Part shown: one piece after another, positions 33,513 to 45,186 of the stretch
Layout of the letters: the number at the start of each line of letters is the position of its first letter
How positions within the stretch are numbered: position 1 is the stretch's first letter
Assembly: GCA_001179505.1 (NCBI GenBank)
Contig: CDMY01000887.1
Coordinates: 1 to 64,000, forward strand
DNA length: 64,000 nt
Source: Vitrella brassicaformis
Taxonomy: Eukaryota > Sar > Vitrellaceae
Direction of reading: 5' to 3'
Position numbers and translations under genes: made by a program
Notes under the pieces: generated by a model
The model's database searches: none
What the model was told of the DNA's origin: nothing
Seen by the model: the letters and a program-made list of their open reading frames with translations, nothing else

Positions 33513-34480
33513 ATGAAGCTCACAGCAGGGCTGGTCCACCCGGCCATCGCAATGTCCGACCCAAACGGTGCGTCAAAAATTCTATGCTCAATGTTCGCTT
33601 CCTGGCACCCTTCTCTCGTTGCTGTGTTCCTGCAAACCATTTGTGCATCTCGGTTGCAGTGGCAGACGGGCCGCCAGCCATCTGCTTTCGTAGAGATGTG
33701 CGTCACCACCAGCGACAGCAGCAGCGAGCTGGACCTGCCCGGATGGCCTACAAACCGCCGCCTCCCCCCACCGCCGAGCCATCTGCACCGAAGCCACCCA
33801 CCCGGCTCCTGGCAGGCTATTACGAGTATTTCTCGTGGGCTTTCGACGCGCTTTTTGCGCCAGGTGGCTCCACACGGGGAAGAGACGCAATCGAGATGGA
33901 ACACACAGGACCGACGGGCGTTTTGAGTGTGGTGTTCCAAGACGAAAGGGCGGGTTGACACGTCGAGCGGATGGCCGCACCGCTCATCCCAAGGGCGTTA
34001 CAGGGTGGAGAGAGTGGCGTTGTCATCTCGGTCGGAGGAATGGGATCAGGCAATACATTCACCCAATTCGGTATGCGGAGATGACGGAATCGAAACGGAA
34101 CGATTCCGGGGACCGATGGGTGATTCTGTATTTGCTTTTGCAGAGACGGAAAGGCGGGTTGATGAGACCTTCGAGCGACTGGCCGCACCTTTTCTCTTTC
34201 GGGCGCTTCGGCGTGCAGAATGGGTTCAGGGAAGACGACTACACAGTCCGGTACGTGGATCCCTGTCAGGACCGATGCGTGTTTTATGGTTGCTGTTGCA
34301 GACAACCAAGCGCGGGGGGAGCATGTCTCCGAGCGAGTAGCGGCACCGCTTCTTCTACGGGCATTGCACTGCGCAGAGAGCAGTGCTGTCCTCTCTACTA
34401 CAGAGATCGCTGGCGAAAGCGTTTGAGCTAGTCCACGATTTGCTGCCGAAAGGGGCCGCATTTTCAAACATCGCTGCCTG
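33513..34480 (+). pseudogene. Truncated kinesin pseudogene with a repeated P-loop exon
   Basis: A tandem, broken copy of the first exons of the kinesin gene that follows. Exon 1 (ATG at 33513, MKLTAGLVHPAIAMSDPN) and exon 2 (ending FAPG before a GT donor near 33862) are intact and splice in the same phase as the functional gene. The P-loop exon appears three times, near 33950, 34142 and 34302, each after its own acceptor. Copy 1 has an in-frame TGA near 33955 and a P-loop Lys-to-Asn change (MGSGNTFTQ). Copy 2 keeps MGSGKTTTQ but in another frame. Copy 3 has lost the P-loop and runs into the start of the next exon (ESV then TGA). No rest of the motor follows. Confidence 0.8.
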
Positions 34481-34769
34481 CATTTTATATGCCGACAAGC
34501 CGTGTCTCTCTTAGCAAGCCGTGTCTTACTCAGACAGCCTTGCATGTAACTGAGTGAGCCTGCATGTTCAGTCGTCTGACTCCTGTCTGATTCTGACACG
34601 TGTCTCCCGGTTATGTGGTGACCTGTAGTGAACATGTCATTATGTGATGCCACTCATGAGTGCACGGCCTGTGGTGAACACGACGGATTGGAGGGAACAA
34701 GGATGAATCAGCAAGCGGCAAGGCATGCGGTTGGGGGCCGAGACTGAGCAAGGACGCCCCCCTACGAAG

Positions 34770-37700
34770 ATGAAGCTGACAGGCTCAAGTGAGCCTATTG
34801 AGGCGCCCCTGCGCCTCACAGCATGCGCCATTCACCCCTGCAGCGTCCTGCCCGACACGAAAAGTGCGTCAAGGATTCTACACTCAATGTGCGCTTCCTG
34901 GCACCCCTTCTCTCCTGCCTGTGCTCCTGCAGACCACTTCAGCAACTCGTTTGCTGTGAGGGAGCAGCCGCCCGCCATCTGTTTCCGCGAAGATGTGCGG
35001 CACCACCACCCCCAGCAGCAGAAGAAAGGCCCCGCCCGGATGGCCTATCGCCCCCCTCCCCCCACCGGTCCGCCGCCTGCACCGAAGCCGCCCGGCCGAC
35101 TCCTAGAGGGGCACTACGAGTATTCGCCCTGGGCGTTCGAGACTCTCGTGCCCCCAGGTGGCTAAATGGCCACACACACAGGAGAGACGCGATCGAGGCG
35201 GATCACACAGGACCGATGGGTGTTTCTGTGCTTGCTGTTCCAGACACGGAAGCGCGGCATGACCGCATCTTCAACCAGATAGCGGAGCCGCTTGTCCGGG
35301 GGGCTGTCCTGCGAGGGGAGAGTGGTATTGTTCTGTCCACTGGAGGAACGGGAAGCGGAAAGACCTTCACCCAATTGGGTATATGGAGATGACACGCACT
35401 TGCCATCAGACCGGTCACGTCGCCACTGGTCTGTGTCTCCTCTCTTCTGCAGGGAACTCAAGGAAGGGACAAGGTGGCATTGTACACGAATCGCTGGCGA
35501 GAGCCTTTCAACTGGTTCACGAGTCGTCCACAGTGATCTCCATCTCCTTTGTGGAGATATACCGAAACCGCATCCACGACCTCCTCCTCGACACCAATAC
35601 GAACAATGTACACAAACACGCCGAGACAAGCAGACGGAAACGGGCTCAGCGCGCTTATGCACGTTTCTGCTTGGTGTATGTGCAGCGGGATGATCGCAGG
35701 CGACGAGGCGGGCAGGGCGCCACCGGGTCAGCGCCAGGCACCACGAGCAAGTTTCGGTGTAGCACTTTGTTGGAGGCCCTCAGTCTGTTTGGCGAGGGTT
35801 GTGAGAGAAGGTGCGCAAACTCAGAGAGCCGGAAAGCAGAGTCCTCACACATTAATGCGATGCCGATCGTCTGTGCTGTGGGTGTGGTGTGATCCAGGCA
35901 CTCTGCCCATCTTCTGAGCAATCCAACTGCCTCTCGCGGTCACACCATCTTCATCGTGGGCTGAGTTCGACCCTGTCCGCCAGATCCATGTCTCTATTGC
36001 TGCATTTGTCTGTGTGTATGCAGATCGAATTCTCGGATCATGATAGCGGCCGATCGAGCGTGGTGTCGTTCGTGGACATGGCGACGGCTGTCGTACCAGA
36101 GCGGGTGGAGCCCACTGGCACAGGGCGCTATAAGGTATACGCGAAGGACGTGTCAAAGACGATTGAGGAGTCTCGTGAGACACTGAGGTCAGCAGATGAG
36201 CCCACCATATGTCTCGCCTCCTTTCTGGTCATGTGTGTCCGCTTCCTTGGCTGTGTCGCTGTCAGTCTGTGTGTGCGGAAGTTCAATGATGACAAGCAGC
36301 AGCGACTGCGGGAGGAACTCGAGGGTGCCGACGAGGAAGAGGCTGACCACGAGACGCACCAGGAGCGGAAGAAGCCGTTTGTGCCCAAGAGCCGGCCCAA
36401 CTCACGTCATATCATCCTTCAGCCCAGCCCGTTGCCGCGAGATTGGCGATCAAAGGTGGTGAGGAGAGCCCAGCCCGCCCCGCAGATGGTGAGGGCATGG
36501 GACGTGCCATGGACGTTTGGTCAAGTGCTGGAGCCAGCCCTGCCTGAGACGGCACCGTGGGACAAGACGGCTCTCACGGCCTGCCTGCGGCAGATATTTG
36601 AGCAGCCTGAAACGTGAGACAGGGAAAGGCATCCACAAGACCATTCTTTTTTTTGTCTCACTTTTACTACGTCCGCTTTGGTCAGGCTGAACATCGCTTT
36701 GCTGTACCACATCAAGTATGTCAGTCCCGCGCTCTCTGAGTCCGAAAGCCTCAAGTATCTCCGTCTCTTCCACCGCCTGCAAAAGGCGCTCCACTTTCCA
36801 ACGATGCCATTTGTCGACCCCAGTGACCTGTTTCCTCCCCGCCCCACCCTCCCGCCGCCGCCGAAACCGTACGTCCCCAAGACTCGCTTCCGCAAGGGGG
36901 ATGACTGGGCTATAGCGGACATCGACTCGCCCAGGGGCCTAGCAGAGCAGAGGGTGAAGGAGTGGAATCGCAAGGAGAGAGAGCGGACAATGCAGACGAC
37001 CGGAGCCACATTCCGCCAGCGGGGGAGTTCGCCGAGTGGCACAAAGGATACCGCACGTCGGAGAGACGAGGCTCCCGATCGCCGCCAAGCTCGTCAGTCC
37101 ACCGAGGCTGCTGCAGCACCTGGCCACAGAGGGACGACAAATGGTCGTACAACTGGCGGCATAAGGGGAATGGGGGGAGACACCACGCAGCCAAATGCGT
37201 CGGGTGTCCTGCAGCAGGACTTCCAGGCGAAGACGGCCCCAAGGACAAGAGGCACTACCACGGTCCCCCCCGCGCCCAAACAAAACAGCCACTCGGTCAA
37301 CCCCTCCCCTGTGCCGAAGCAGGCGGAACTTATTCGACCACTGGACAAGAAAACGCCACCGTGCCCTCCAAAAGTGGCGCCAACACCAGCAGCGGCGACC
37401 GTGAGAATTGTCGGGCGCACCAGCAGCACATCGCCAAACCCGACATCTCGTCTCCGCTGCAGTCGTGTCGGCGTCCAGGGGCCTCAGACGGCCCCAAAGT
37501 GGGGTATCCCAGTGCTTACAAGCAAGGAGGACAAAGCCCACCAGAAGGCGCCCTTCCGGGGCGCCGAGAAGACATCGGCACAGCAGGGAGCCGGAGTAGC
37601 CAAGACGGCCTCAGCAAAATACGGCAGCGCGTTGCCGAGTCGGGCGGCACGTACGTCGGGAGCTGGGCCGGGCGAGTGGCAGATCCTGTGGCCAGAGAAA

Positions 37701-40011
37701 AAGGACGACAGTGGCCGAGACACAGAGGAGGCGGACGTAGGAGGGGGGCAGGAGCAGGCCAACTTGGAGACACAGCGCCAGGAGATCCAGCCGTTGCCAG
37801 ACCATCAGCCGGCACAAATCGTCCAGCGCCAAGGAAGCGATGCAGAGCAAGAGCCGGCAGGCCATCTGTTGGTGCTGGCTGGACAAGAGGAACAGCCCGT
37901 GGAACAGAAAGAGGCGGATGTCGAGGTCGAGAAGAACGCGGAGGAGAAGGAGAAGATGACAGCGGAGGGGAGACACGAGGGAACAGAACAAGGGCTGACA
38001 GAAGCCGCCCAACAACCCGGGCCGGCTATCACGGCGGCTGACCAAGAGCCCGCTGAACAAAAGGAGGCCGGCGGAATGGAGACCAAAGAGGAGGAAAAGA
38101 CAGGAAAGCCAGAGGAGAGACCGCGCCGCAGCTGCCGGAAGGAGGGGCGTGGCTTCTTCTTTGACGATTCGGTGGCCAACAGCAAGATCGAGAGACCGTC
38201 GACATGCGACTCCCCTCTCCGCGCCTGGTTGGCCAGCCCGCTGTCGATTGATGGTATTGGTGAGCCCCGCCGCATTGTGATCGAGCCGCCCTCTCCAGTG
38301 GAGAAGGCCCGTGAGCGTGCCAAGCGCAACGCATCTCTGCACAAGCGACGAGCGGGGACAAGGGATGCGATTGACGTTGAGGGTGTGGAGGAGGACAGCA
38401 CTACTGACATCATTGGGGGGGCCGTGAGAGTCAAGAGGGGGGCCGGGAAGGGGAAAAGCTGGAATGTCAGCCCCGCTGGAGTGCAGAGCTGCCCGCAGAC
38501 CAACATCACCACTGCTATCAATTTCACTCAGGTAAGAAGACGGAGTAGACATGGGAGTCATGTGAATGTCAGTTCTGTTACCTGCTTGTCTGCCTGTATC
38601 AGAGTGCGATTGATCTGCCTGATTCGCCAATGACTCTTGCGAAGGGCCCTGTCGTTGCAGTGAGACCGAAGATCACTTCCGAGTTCCTTCCTGCCAAAAG
38701 CTGTGGAGTGCCAAGAATACCAAACGACCACCGCCAGGTGAGGCAAAGAGATGGATGCACAGAAAGATGGAAGAAGGGATGTCAGCCAGAGTCATGTTCC
38801 CTCCCCTTTGGGTGTGCGTGTCTCCACAGCAGAGCCCGTATAGCAACGCCACACAAGGATATGGCTTTGTTGCTGCAAGCACTGCCGCACCGTCGGCCAC
38901 TAACTTCAAGTCGCCTCGAACCCCTATTTTCGGACCGATCGCTGCCAAGCAGGCGCCACCCGCCCCACCAAGCATCGACCACCACATGTGGAACAATCCC
39001 ATTCAGCAGGTGAGACACATCCCACAGACGCATCACGCCTTTACGTGTGCCTCTGCATACACAACAGAGAGTTGTCAACCGGGAAGTCAGCAGTGTGCTG
39101 CCCAGCGCCCGGCTCCCCAACCGCTCCTCGCAGCGGGAGACCACAACAACCACAACAGATGTGCTGGACAGTGCTGAGCAAGATGATCTTGGCGGCGGCG
39201 TGGAGGCCATGGTCCCAGCCATTCGCCAGCTGACGGTCGATGAGGAGGAGATGGCGGGCGCCCAAGGACGTCGAACCACCGCCGAAGTGCCGCTGCGGCA
39301 GCCCAAAGCAGCGGTAAGAGCCAACATGGCATGGTTTTGATGGAGGATGAGCTGATCCACCAATTTGTTGTGTTGTGTGTGCAGCCGCTGCGAGTCGGCA
39401 CGATTCGTCAGGCCTTTTCTCCCCCCGGCACACTCAGCCGGCCGTTTGTGCCCAAAAGCCATGGCAGTCCCAAAATGACGAATCCAAAACCAGTGGTGAG
39501 AGACGCGGGGCGGCCACAAGATGCTCATGTCAGTGACCCATTGTGTCTCTCTGTGTGCGTGCAGGTGAGGCTTGGTGCAGGTGTTCGACCCGCTGTGCCA
39601 CCGACAGGCGCATCCGGCCACATTAGACGGCTTCCCCCCCAACACGGGCCAGTGCCTGTGAACATGTGTGTAACGCATCAGCTGGCAATCAGCACCAACA
39701 GGAGGTGTCACCTTTGTCTGTATGGGATGTCTTTGTGCGTGCAGGTACCCTGCCCCAGCTAGAGCTGGCAGCCCCGCGCTGGCTGTGACCAGGACAGTGA
39801 TCTGTCCCACGCCGACCCCCATGGCGGTGCCCATCTACACGCCCACCTTCATGCATCACCAGGTCAGTCAAGTCAATGACTGAACATGCCCATCGATTCG
39901 TTCATGTCTCTCATGCCGCACACACAAGTCCCTCTCTCTTTCTGTGGGTGTGGGTGTCGACAGGCCTATCCGCTGTTCGGTGCTGGTGCCCCCCGACCAC
40001 CCGTGCGTTGA
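34770..40011 (+). CDS. Divergent kinesin-like motor protein (16 exons, about 1362 aa)
   Basis: Exons 34770-34863, 34933-35157, 35244-35378, 35453-35607, 35686-35810, 35898-35955, 36024-36187, 36266-36613, 36686-38531, 38603-38737, 38830-39009, 39068-39313, 39385-39495, 39565-39665, 39745-39862 and 39964-40011 sum to one frame. The motor domain spans roughly residues 30-450. Nucleotide-binding landmarks: P-loop STGGTGSGKTFTQLG, then ISISFVEIYRNRIHDLLLD, switch I region SNPTASRGHTIFI (normally NxxSSRSH) and switch II region VVSFVDMATAVVPERV (normally LVDLAGSERV). A helix near LNIALLYHIKYVSPALSESE matches the end of a motor. The rest is a long disordered, acidic and Pro-rich tail. The start at 34770 is shared with the pseudogene copy; an in-frame ATG at 34725 is an alternative. 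Confidence 0.82.
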
Positions 40012-40901
40012 TCGAAGCTGTCTCCATGGTTGTATTGTGTGCTGGTGTTTCGTGTTTGTGTTATGTGTGGGCTGCTAGTTGGCCGTAAGTCGGCTTCGGA
40101 AGAGTTATCGACGTGATCACAAGCGACGTACTGGCAGATCCATCCCAATTGACGCCATCCACCAGACGAGCCAGTCACTATTTACAGCATCCACACACAC
40201 ACACACACACGGGGACACACAAGGAGACGGCGGCAATACGCAACGGTTGGCTCACATCAGCGGGAGCCACGGAAGCATCAGATCCGTCATGGCCACCCTA
40301 GCACCCAAACCACACACGCGTGCACCAGCCGAGCCCATCCGCATCTGCGCACATGAGTCTAGAAGGCCATGTTGCGACCTCGTCGCGAATCGTCACACGG
40401 TGAGCCAGGACGTGCCTCATCATGTCGATCGAGCAGCGAGGAGGGCACCAGATAGCACTTCTACCACCGATATGCACGCACCGCAGAAGAAAGGCCACGT
40501 CCATGAATCAAGAGCTGGCCAACGAGTTGTGTTGGTTCGTTGAATCGTTCGTGTCGGATGTGGGATCATGCCTCATCCCACAGACGACCACGCGACATCG
40601 GTATTCTGTGGGACGAATACGGACTTGTCGTCGCCGCCGTCGGCCAGATAAGACATGCTCCCCATCGAAAATACGAAACGGCAATTCGTGGATGAATAGG
40701 CATATGCACACTCACAGCTCGACAAACGGGCAAGGCAAGGCAAGGCAAGGCAACGTGGAAAGACCACCTCCAAAAACTACCCCATCCCACTCATCCGGGT
40801 GTGGTGTGCAGGTCTGCATCTCTTCCACCCCTCCGCCCTTCCCTCCCTCCCTCCCTGACTAGAGGTAGCTACCACGCACTTGGCCATCTGCAGACAGACT
40901 G
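40012..40901. other. Convergent spacer with repeats
   Basis: Between the kinesin (+) and the hydrolase (-) stops. The first about 100 bases are the outer end of the inverted repeat shared with 25.8-26.0 kb. CA tract at 40192-40210 and (AAGGC)n at 40732-40753. No supported gene. Confidence 0.5.
40732..40753. repeat. AAGGC pentanucleotide repeat
   Basis: About four tandem AAGGC units in the convergent spacer. Confidence 0.8.
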
Positions 40902-43849
40902 TCACCGCCTGCCGTCCTCCATCGTGTCAGCATCTGCATCCTCGCCGTTACCGTTGCCATTGCCATTGCCACCTGCTTCTGCACCGGCTGCTGCTGGTGC
41001 TGCCGGTGCTGGTGGTGCTTGTGGGACCGCCCCCTCGCCCACCGTCTCCACCACCTCGCTGCCCGTCGCACCCTCCGGCGCCTGGTCGCTCTCGGATGTG
41101 ATCTCCTTCTTCAGATCCTCATCTCCTCCGCTGCTGCTGGATGATGCCGCACTCTCTCCCGCACCCTGGCTCTCTGCTGCTGTCGCCTCACCACCACCAC
41201 CACTCACCTCCGGCTGCTGCTGCTGCTGCTGGTTTGATGCTGTGACGCTGTCGGTGACGTTTGTCGGTGTCTGCTGTGGGGCTGGAGGTGGTTGTGGCGC
41301 GTTGTTGTTGGCCTCTCCGTCTGCCGTGGTCTCTGCTGCCGCTCCTGCTGCTGCCGATGACGCCTCCTCGCCACTCGTCGCCTGTTTCTCTGCCTCTGCG
41401 TCTGTGTCTTTCGCAGTCGTCTCAGCTGCTGCTGCTGCTGCTTCTGGTTCCTTCTGCTGTTGCTGCTCCGGTTGCTGCTGCTGATCCTGCTGCTGCTGCT
41501 CCGGTTGCTGCTGCTGCTCACCGCCATCCCTTCCTGTGTCTGTGTCTGTCTGCACGGCTGCGATGCCGTCAGCGGCGGGTTGTTGTGGCTTGGTGCCCGC
41601 GATGGATGTGGGGTCGATGTTGTGGTCCGCTATGTAGGTGAGCAACGGGGGGTCGGTGCCGTCGTCGCGCTTCTTGAGCTTGCTCATGTCGCCACGGGAG
41701 GCGAACCTGACAGACAGACGAAGGGACAGCAGTGGTGGGGAGTTGGGTGTGGGTGTGCGGGGGCGTTGTTGGCTCGGCTGACCACCCACCAGTCTAGCGT
41801 TTCCTTTGTGAACTCTGCGGTGATCTCGTGGCTGGCCCACGCGATGTTGAGCTCCTCGGAGATGGCCGACTCGTCAGCCTGGACACACACATACGCACAC
41901 ACACACACACACACACACACAGACGCGATGACAACAGACAAGTCACACCAGCAGGGAGTGGGGGGTGGGGATGGCGTGTGCGTACGGTGAGTGAGATCCC
42001 CCGGTCCTTTATTTCCGTAACGGTGAGGTCGAAGAGCTCTCGCCATGGGCACCGACTGACACACACACACACACACACACATCCATTGTGAGCGACAGGG
42101 CAGGGCAGCGCAAAGAGGTCCGTGTCTGTGTGCTGTGGCTGTGTTTGCCGTCTTGATCTTACTGGCTGTCTCGCGGGTTTTCCTTCAGGAATCCGTCCTC
42201 GTCTATCAGTTGCTTGTCCCGCAGCGCCTTGTGCAGCTTCCCTGACAGCTCCTCGTCTATCTGCGGGCGCGCACAGCACAGCACACAAGTGAATTCACAC
42301 ATGGGGAGATGGTGCAGAGAGAGCAGCGCAGCCACTTCCCTCCCACCTCTGGGATGCGATCGGAGAAGAACTTGGGCGTGATGGGGTGGGGCTTGACGGA
42401 GAGCAGAAGGGCGGGCCGCTGACGCTCACGGAGACCCTCAATGTTGCCGCGAACCACACCTGACGCACACACACACACACACGCAATCCATCCATCCAGC
42501 CACCGCTGTTGGTGCCCTCATGTGTAGCGCGCGTACGTGTGGTGGCCTTGTCTTTGCTCATAGAGATGAATAGCACCGGCGGGTATTTGTCGAGCATCTC
42601 GTCGTGCAGCACGATGGCCATGATCTGCACCGCCACGGCGTCAAACTTGAGACCCCGATCCACCAGCTCCTTCGAACCGATGAGCGAACCGATCAGACCC
42701 CCGCCCGACGACGCCCCCACTGCAAACAGGGGGAGGGACTCCCACCCTTCGCGGTGCCTGCAACACACACACTCACAGAGAGAGAGAGAGAGAGAGATGA
42801 GGTGGACGGCATAGCACAATGGCCCCAACACACACACACACTGGGAGACGCCCTGACCTGAGTATCTCCAGCGCCTTCAGGACTCTCTTGCCGTCCTGCT
42901 CGAAGTGCCAGCACATCCTCTGCCGGTTGGCGCTGCTGATGGCCACCACTCCATAGCCCTCGCTCAGCATCTCCCTCACCATCTGCCGCTCCTCCGGCAG
43001 ACCCAGGCACCTCTCGCAGCCGGGCGACTTAGGCCAGAAATCAGTGGCCGAGTGGTGGCATCCGTGGGCGAGGAAGACGACGCCGCGAGAGGGGCCGCCT
43101 GGTGGCGCCTCCCACACGACCTCGATGCTGCCGTCGAGCACCTCTAGATGGGGGGACGACTTGGGGGGCTCCTCCTTGACGGCTGGGGCTGGGGCTGCTG
43201 CTGCTGATGATGATGCCTGGGCAACGGTGTCCTTGGCGGCGTCATCTCGCTCCACCACAGCCGCCCCCTCCTGCACCACAGCCACTTCCCCGCTGCTGCT
43301 CGCCGTTTCCTCAGTCTTGGAGGCGGCACTCTGGTCAGATTTTGTCGCGTCATCAGGGGCTGATCCAGCGGGTGGTTGATCAGCTGACGTGTCGGCGTCT
43401 GCGTCTGTGTCTGCATCGTCCTCTTGCTCGTCAGTTATTGCCTCGTCCTTGGGCTGCTCGACTGCCGACGACTGCGGCGGAAGGAACGAGTCGCCCGAGT
43501 CGGCCGTCAGCCGGTGCTGCCCTTGAGCCACTCGCCTGGACGAGGCAATGCTGATGACCTGCTGCCCGTCCTGGCGCATATTGGCCGGCTGGAAGCTGCT
43601 GCCCCTGGATGCCAGGAAGGCGCCCACACACAGGAGGACGCCGATGCAGCTCACGCCGACGATGCTGCGCGTCCTGCCGGACTTGGCTGCGCAGATGCCG
43701 GCCATGCAGTTGCGGCGGTGGAGCTTGCTGCTGCTGTCGTCTATGCCTAGGGACAAAGATGTATGGTCAGTGCTGCTGCTGGTGTCGGCGGTGAGTGGAC
43801 GGCCCTCCTCTAGACTGGAGCCGCGGGAGATGTGACGGGCGCTCGTCAT
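40902..43849 (-). CDS. Membrane-anchored alpha/beta-hydrolase-like protein (7 exons, about 795 aa)
   Basis: Exons 43849-42858, 42757-42537, 42459-42347, 42260-42163, 42055-41986, 41878-41790 and 41706-40902 are in phase. One transmembrane helix near residue 65 (IVGVSCIGVLLCVGAFLAS) suggests a type II anchor, followed by an acidic linker. The hydrolase core resembles a plant alpha/beta-hydrolase group: VVFLAHGCHHSATDFWPKSP, CERCLGLPEERQMV, VVAISSANRQRMCW, then the nucleophile elbow FAVGASSGGGLIGS (G-x-S-x-G). PPVLFISMSKDK, PKFFSDRIPE and LIDEDGFLKENPRD follow. The final exon encodes a 220-residue Gln/Ala-rich tail. Substrate is unknown. The start at 43849 is the first ATG in the frame. Confidence 0.8.
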
Positions 43850-44146
43850 CCGTGGCAGCAAACGCACATATCGCCGATACTTCTGCTGCAGCAAAGCAGT
43901 GTGTCCAGTCTACCACTCCCCAGGCCCCTTCTCGCCGCAAAAAGACGTTTTCCCTCTCCCCATTAGCTCGCCTTCGCCTCCTCAAAGTCCGAGAGCATTT
44001 CTATCTCTTTTTCGCTGCTTTGGTGTGTCGGGAGAGCCACCACTATCCTCATTTCTCGCTGTCCCACCGCTTCCCATCCCTTCCCACACGCATGAAGGTT
44101 GCGACCCTTGCCGGCATGGGCTGATAGATTCGACTCATCCCCAGCC
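43850..44146. promoter_or_regulatory. Divergent spacer (297 bp), probable bidirectional promoter
   Basis: Separates the start codons of the hydrolase (-) and the cytidylyltransferase-like gene (+). No exon fits inside it. Confidence 0.45.
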
Positions 44147-45024
44147 ATGAGGAGGCTCTCCTTCGGTGGCCTTTTCGGCAGAAAGGCAGCAGACGCAGGC
44201 CGGGGAGGCGCGACTGATCTGATTCAGCCCGGTAGCACTGGCTCTGGCGGCGGCGATGCCATTGGCGGCGGGGCGGCGGGCACACACACACCGGCCGCCA
44301 ACGAACCTCTCACCGTCTATGTCGACGGTAAGACCACTGCACGGCCGTCATGTCGCCCGTGTGGGCGTGGATCTGTGGAAATGAGAAGGGCAGACCTGTC
44401 AGAAGGGGCGTGATGTGATGGGGTGGTGGGACACATGTCTTTCTTTGGTCTCTTGTGTGGTGTGTTGTGGTGTGGTCAGGGAGCTGGCCGTTCCTGCACG
44501 CGGGGCACTTCCACGAGTTTCAGCACATCAAGGAGGTGCTACCCAATGCCTCCCTGGTGGTGGGCGTGTGTGGCGACGATGAAACGGGGGCCTTCTACGT
44601 GAGACGAGATGAGATAGATGCACACACTAACGCACACGCGCAGGGGGGCACTGGAAGGAAGGCATCACAGGGTCACATCGTTGTGCAATTGACGTGTTGG
44701 CTGTGGTGTGTGGTTGTGTGTTGTGTGTTGTGTGTTGTGTGTGCGATCAGATGACGCCGATTCAGCCGCATGAGCAGAAGGTGGCGACTCTCCAGTACCT
44801 CAAAAATGTTGACCGGATCATAGACGCACCCTGGGTCGTCACACCGGTCGGTGCACACCGCACGTGTCACACCTGACACGCGACGCGCACATCGCATGTG
44901 CGTGTGGCGTTCGTTGTGTTGGTTGTCGCTGGCTGTGCGTGTTGGGTGGGTGCAGGAGTGGCTGGACCGACATAACATCCACACCGTTGGTACGTCCAGC
45001 CAGCCAATATTGCGTGTCCATCTG

Positions 45025-45055
<31 letters not shown>

Positions 45056-45155
45056 CAGTGCTGACGCCCCAGTCCAACACGTTGCGCCGATTCAGCCCCG
45101 AGTTCAATGAAGCGACGGTCAAAGCCATCCGACAGAAACTACAGGTACGTCAGCA

Positions 45156-45186
<31 letters not shown>

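Noticed and set aside
37611-38630. 339-codon and 240-codon open frames on the minus strand
   Set aside because: They are antisense to the 1846-base kinesin tail exon, whose lack of stops creates shadow frames. No motif or exon structure is present.
40801-41484. 227-codon plus-strand open frame
   Set aside because: It is antisense to the Gln/Ala-rich tail exon of the hydrolase and has only low-complexity Ser/Ala/Pro content.
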